NCBI GenBank assembly: GCA_949286815.1 | Contig: CASEEB010000275.1 | Coordinates: forward strand, 1 to 9,782 | Direction of reading: 5' to 3' | Origin: an uncultured Eubacteriales bacterium | Lineage (GTDB): Bacteria > Bacillota > Clostridia > Oscillospirales > CAG-272 | Length of the DNA stretch: 9,782 nucleotides | Shown: one piece after another, positions 6,577 through 9,782 of the stretch | How the letters are laid out: each line of letters opens with the position of its first letter | How positions within the stretch are numbered: the stretch's first letter is position 1 | Position numbers and translations under genes: made by a program | Notes under the pieces: generated by a model | The model's input: only the letters and a program-made list of their open reading frames with translations | Databases searched by the model: none | Told to the model about the DNA's origin: nothing

Positions 6577-6602
6577 GTTAACGAAATTCTGTCTGTACAA
6601 AC

Positions 6603-6632
6603 ATTATATGGCGGCAGCACGCGCAATATCAA
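6603..6632 (-). promoter_or_regulatory. Sigma-A-like promoter for the DUF4349-HAD unit
   Basis: On the minus strand TTGATA (6632-6627) and a perfect TATAAT (6608-6603) are separated by 18 bp. Transcription would start near 6596, leaving a leader of about 227 nt before the ATG at 6369. The -35 begins only about 20 nt after the valS stop, and I see no clear terminator for valS before it. Confidence 0.65.
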
Positions 6633-6652
6633 AATTTTTCCGGAAAAGCTTT

Positions 6653-9310
6653 TCAGTTCAGTTTTTCAAGAGCGGAATTGACTCCGTCAAGATTTTCCGT
6701 ATATCTGGCAAGCTTAGCTTTTTCTCCCTGTACTACGGACGCGGGCGCTTTAGAGACAAATCCCTGGTTCTGAAGCTTCTTTTCAAGTCTGTCTATCTCT
6801 GCAAGCAGTTTTTTCTTCTCTGTCTCAAGCCTTGCTTTTTCCTTTTCAAAATCGATAATGTCCGCCAAAGGCAAATATATTGAGGCAGAGTCGGTGATTA
6901 TCTGCACCGCGTTGTCGGCGCTTACCTCATCGGGTGAAAATTCATCCGCCACCATGACCTGGGACGCCGAAGCCAACGACACAAAGAAGGGATAGCAATT
7001 ATCCGAAAAAGAGGACTTGTACTTTGTCTGTATAAACACTTTGGACTTCCGCGACGGAGGAACATTCATCTCACTGCGGCGGGTACGAATTGCCTTTATC
7101 GCGTCAATAACCCTTGAGAACTGTTCCGATTCCTGTTCAAAGCAGCATGTCTCACTATATTCGGGGTATGATGAAATCATTATGCTCTCCGGGTCTCCTG
7201 CCTCATGGGGCAGACTCTGATAAATCTCCTCGGTGATAAACGGCATAAAGGGATGCAAAAGCTTAAGCGTACCGATAAGCACGTACGCCAGAACATTCTG
7301 ACAAATTCTTCCCCCGTCGCTGTCCTTATCATTGAGTCTCGGCTTTACAAGCTCAATATACCAATCACAGAATATGTCCCATGTAAAATCATATATCTGA
7401 GCAAGCGCCACGCCTATCTCAAATTTATCAAGCGCGCCGGTTACATTGGCGGCAAGTCTGTTGAATTTATCTATTATCCACTTGTCCTCAAGCGCAAGCT
7501 TTTCCGAAGACGGAAGCTCTACCCTGTCGAGAGTAAGGTTCATGCGCACAAATCTTGACGCGTTCCAAAGCTTGTTCGCAAAATTTCTCGCCGCCTCTAT
7601 CTTTTCGTCCGAAAAGCGCATGTCGTTTCCGGGGCTGTTTCCCGACGCAAGCGCGAACCTCAGTGCGTCGGCGCCGTACTGCTTGATTATTTCAAGCGGG
7701 TCTATTCCGTTTCCGAGAGACTTTGACATCTTCCTGCCCTGAGCGTCCCGCACAAGTCCGTGAATGAAAACCGTTGAAAAAGGCTTCTGTCCCATGTGTT
7801 CAAGCCCGGAAAAAATCATTCGTGACACCCAGAAAGTTATAATATCGTATCCGGTTACAAGCACGCTCGTGGGATAATACTTTCTCAGTTCCTCGGTATC
7901 GTCCGGCCAGCCCAGAGTCTCAAACGGCCACAGCGCCGAGGAAAACCAGGTGTCAAGCACATCGCTGTCCTGCTCCACCTTTCCGCCGCACTTGGGACAC
8001 ACGGTTATATCCTCCTTGGATACGGTCATCTCTCCGCAACTCTGGCAGTAAAACGCGGGGATTCTGTGTCCCCACCACAGCTGTCTGGAGATACACCAGT
8101 CAAGTATATTGTTCATCCAGTTGAAATAGTTTTTGGAAAAGCGTTCGGGAATAAACTTTATTGAGCCGTCCTCAACCGCCTTTATCGCCGGCTCGGCAAG
8201 CGGTTTCATTCTGACAAACCATTGGTCCGAGGTAAGCGGCTCGACCGTCGTTCCACATCTGTAGCACACACCCACATTGTGATCGTGCGGAACTTTTTTT
8301 ACAAGATAACCCTTTTGTTCAAGCTCGCTCACAAGCTGTCTGCGACACTCGTATCTGTCCAATCCCTCATATTTGCCCGCGTATGAGTTCATTGTGGCGT
8401 CGTCGTTCATTACCTTTATCTGTTCAAGATTATGCCTCTGCCCCACAATGAAATCGTTGGGGTCGTGCGCGGGAGTTATCTTTACGCATCCGGTTCCGAA
8501 GCCGATCTCAACATAATCGTCGGCGATTACCGGTATCTCCCTGCCCACAATCGGCAGAATCAGGGTTTTTCCTATCAGATGCTTCGTGCTCTCGTCATTG
8601 GGGTTTACCGCCACCGCGGTATCTCCGAACATTGTTTCGGGACGGGTGGTAGCCACCTCTACATATCCGTCCTCACCCTTTATGGGATATTTGATGTGCC
8701 AGAAAAATCCGGGCTGATCCTTGTATTCAACCTCCGCGTCGGAAAGCGCGGTAAGACAGCTGGGACACCAGTTTATGATTCTGTGCCCTCTGTAAATCAA
8801 TCCCTTGTCATAAAGATTTACAAAAACCTCTCTGACCGCCCTCGAACAGCCCTCGTCCATGGTAAATCTCTGACGGGTCCAGTCACACGAAGAACCGAGC
8901 TTTTTGAGCTGACCGGTTATTCTGTTCTCATACTTGTCCTTCCACGCCCATACCCGCTCAAGAAACTTATCGCGTCCCAAATCATATCTTGTCAGTCCTT
9001 CCTCAACGCGCAGCCTTTCCTCAACCTTAATCTGCGTGGCTATCCCGGCATGGTCGGTTCCCGGGACCCAAAGTGTGTTGTATCCCTGCATTCTCTTGTA
9101 TCTTACAAGAATATCCTGAAGGGTCTCGTCAAGGGCATGACCCATGTGAAGCTGACCCGTGACATTCGGAGGGGGAATAACCACCGAAAACGCGGGACGA
9201 TTATCTTTTACATCCGGCGTAAAGTATCCCTTCTCACACCACTTTTCATATATTCTGTCCTCAAACTCCGAAGGAGAGTACGTTTTTGGCAATTCTTCAT
9301 AGGTATTCAT
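6653..9310 (-). CDS. valS: Valine--tRNA ligase (ValRS)
   Basis: A class I aminoacyl-tRNA synthetase that charges tRNA-Val with valine in the cytoplasm; 885 aa, a normal bacterial length. The Rossmann fold carries the HIGH motif as HMGH (55-58), after PPPNVTG, and the KMSKS loop at 527-531. The inserted editing (CP1) domain, which clears mischarged threonine, spans about 195-345 and contains TTRPETMFGDTAVAV (221-235) and AHDPND (281-286). Cysteine pairs at 182/185, 349/352, 422/425 and 438/441 suggest zinc ribbons. An anticodon-binding helical domain follows (about 605-760), then the C-terminal coiled coil (about 820-885) with the FVSKAP motif typical of ValRS. The ATG at 9310 follows AGGA at 8 nt. 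A valine T-box leader lies upstream. No oddities seen. Confidence 0.99.
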   Translation of the reverse strand: MNTYEELPKTYSPSEFEDRIYEKWCEKGYFTPDVKDNRPAFSVVIPPPNVTGQLHMGHALDETLQDILVRYKRMQGYNTLWVPGTDHAGIATQIKVEERLRVEEGLTRYDLGRDKFLERVWAWKDKYENRITGQLKKLGSSCDWTRQRFTMDEGCSRAVREVFVNLYDKGLIYRGHRIINWCPSCLTALSDAEVEYKDQPGFFWHIKYPIKGEDGYVEVATTRPETMFGDTAVAVNPNDESTKHLIGKTLILPIVGREIPVIADDYVEIGFGTGCVKITPAHDPNDFIVGQRHNLEQIKVMNDDATMNSYAGKYEGLDRYECRRQLVSELEQKGYLVKKVPHDHNVGVCYRCGTTVEPLTSDQWFVRMKPLAEPAIKAVEDGSIKFIPERFSKNYFNWMNNILDWCISRQLWWGHRIPAFYCQSCGEMTVSKEDITVCPKCGGKVEQDSDVLDTWFSSALWPFETLGWPDDTEELRKYYPTSVLVTGYDIITFWVSRMIFSGLEHMGQKPFSTVFIHGLVRDAQGRKMSKSLGNGIDPLEIIKQYGADALRFALASGNSPGNDMRFSDEKIEAARNFANKLWNASRFVRMNLTLDRVELPSSEKLALEDKWIIDKFNRLAANVTGALDKFEIGVALAQIYDFTWDIFCDWYIELVKPRLNDKDSDGGRICQNVLAYVLIGTLKLLHPFMPFITEEIYQSLPHEAGDPESIMISSYPEYSETCCFEQESEQFSRVIDAIKAIRTRRSEMNVPPSRKSKVFIQTKYKSSFSDNCYPFFVSLASASQVMVADEFSPDEVSADNAVQIITDSASIYLPLADIIDFEKEKARLETEKKKLLAEIDRLEKKLQNQGFVSKAPASVVQGEKAKLARYTENLDGVNSALEKLN

Positions 9311-9370
9311 AAGCTAAATCCTGCCTTTCCTTACAGTAAAAAATCTAAACACATAAATTAATACCAACAT

Positions 9371-9405
9371 AAAAACAAAAAAAGCCCCTGTTTTATCAGG
9401 GCGCT
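9371..9405 (-). terminator. Leader terminator of the valS T-box
   Basis: On the minus strand AGCGCCCTG and CAGGGGCT form an 8-bp stem with one bulged G and a 5-6 nt loop, followed by T7-G-T5. GCGC in its 5' arm can also pair with GCGC at the end of the T-box motif, which fits mutually exclusive terminator and antiterminator forms. Confidence 0.88.
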
Positions 9406-9647
9406 TTATGCGCGGTACCACCCGACTTACAGCACAACCTAAATTCAGCAATGCTGTCACTCAAGGCTTATAACGGTGCCTGCCGTCGCGGACTGAAACG
9501 GCACAAAAGCCGCGCTCATCCGCGCCGCTCACGGACGACCTTCTGCCGGACTTTTATGGGTTTGCACCATTTCCCACTCTCTGAAAAAAGCTTGCGGCAT
9601 ACTCCTTCCGATCGACGCGTTTATTTATTGTCTTTCCGATATCTTCT
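9371..9647 (-). ncRNA. T-box leader riboswitch of valS (GUC specifier)
   Basis: This leader binds uncharged tRNA-Val and lets transcription continue into valS when valine charging is low. In transcribed order, stem I has GGAAGGAGTA (9609-9600), the AG-rich CAGAGAGTGGG (9583-9573) and the apical GGTGCAAACCC (9568-9558). GCCG (9598-9595) pairs with CGGC (9548-9545). The specifier context GAAG-GUC-GUCC puts the valine codon GUC at 9539-9537. The conserved CCGTTAT...GAGTG block follows at 9476-9459, then the T-box proper GGGTGGTACCGCG (9423-9411), whose UGGU can pair with the ACCA end of tRNA-Val. The leader terminator overlaps the end. The specifier is assigned by alignment to the usual layout and agrees with the gene. 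Confidence 0.96.
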
Positions 9648-9654
9648 GCTATAC

Positions 9655-9683
9655 ATTATAACACTGTTTGTTATATTTGTCAA
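9655..9683 (-). promoter_or_regulatory. Consensus sigma-A promoter of the valS leader
   Basis: Both boxes match consensus exactly: TTGACA (9683-9678) and TATAAT (9660-9655), with the ideal 17-bp spacer. Transcription should start near 9647, just ahead of T-box stem I. Confidence 0.93.
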
Positions 9684-9782
9684 CGGTTTAATGCAAAATT
9701 TTATATAAAACCGAGGCATACGGCGTTCGGAATTTTCCGAAAAATCATCCCAAAACGATTTTGCCGAAAAATTGCCGCCGCA
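9684..9782. other. Window edge, no gene seen
   Basis: AT-rich sequence with a short palindrome TTCGGAA-TT-TTCCGAA (9726-9741). I see no coding frame and no clear terminator for a gene beyond the edge. Confidence 0.4.

Noticed and set aside
6490..6600. Resemblance of TGCCGGGTAGC in the DUF4349 leader to the 3' part of c-di-GMP-I (GEMM) riboswitches
   Set aside because: The rest of the GEMM consensus, including the conserved GCAAAGC-type core and the 5' stem, is absent.
8432..9361. 309-codon plus-strand open frame opposite valS
   Set aside because: It lies antisense to the most conserved part of valyl-tRNA synthetase and shows no recognisable motif.

Overview
The window reads as a stretch of chromosome from a Gram-positive, Clostridia-like Firmicute. 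I infer this from a T-box leader ahead of valS, AGGAGG-type ribosome binding sites, sigma-A promoters with close-to-consensus boxes, a membrane-anchored XRE regulator and a DUF4349 lipoprotein. All real genes are on the minus strand, so the window is transcribed from right to left. Plus-strand open frames are antisense shadows of these genes.

In order of transcription: (1) 9782-9684 holds no gene. (2) 9683-9371 is a consensus promoter followed by a T-box leader with a GUC (valine) specifier and a leader terminator. (3) 9310-6653 is valS, full length with all catalytic motifs. (4) 6652-6370 holds a second sigma-A-like promoter and a leader of about 227 nt with two inverted repeats. (5) 6369-5389 is a DUF4349 lipoprotein. 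(6) 5355-4522 is a Cof-type HAD phosphatase, 33 nt behind the lipoprotein gene and probably in its operon. (7) 4279-3473 is an XRE regulator with membrane helices. It ends at an in-frame TAG, and the same frame then encodes 58 more residues (3472-3296) that look like the missing last two membrane helices. (8) 3295-2840 is a 456-base non-coding stretch rich in inverted repeats, including a compact palindromic element with imperfect terminal inverted repeats at 2865-2983. (9) 2839-104 is a PMCA-type (P2B) calcium-transporting ATPase. (10) 51-12 is its 14-bp terminator hairpin.

The genes look like ordinary housekeeping and envelope functions rather than one dedicated system. valS is controlled by uncharged tRNA-Val. 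The lipoprotein and HAD enzyme form a small transcription unit. The XRE regulator and the ATPase are co-oriented but separated by the repeat-rich gap, so a regulatory link between them is only possible. The points most worth a second look are the in-frame amber codon in the regulator, the small palindromic element ahead of the ATPase, the overlapping hairpins after the regulator, the uncertain ATPase start, and the structured leader of the lipoprotein gene. I found no CRISPR array, rRNA, tRNA, transposase, phage gene or clear novel multi-gene system.
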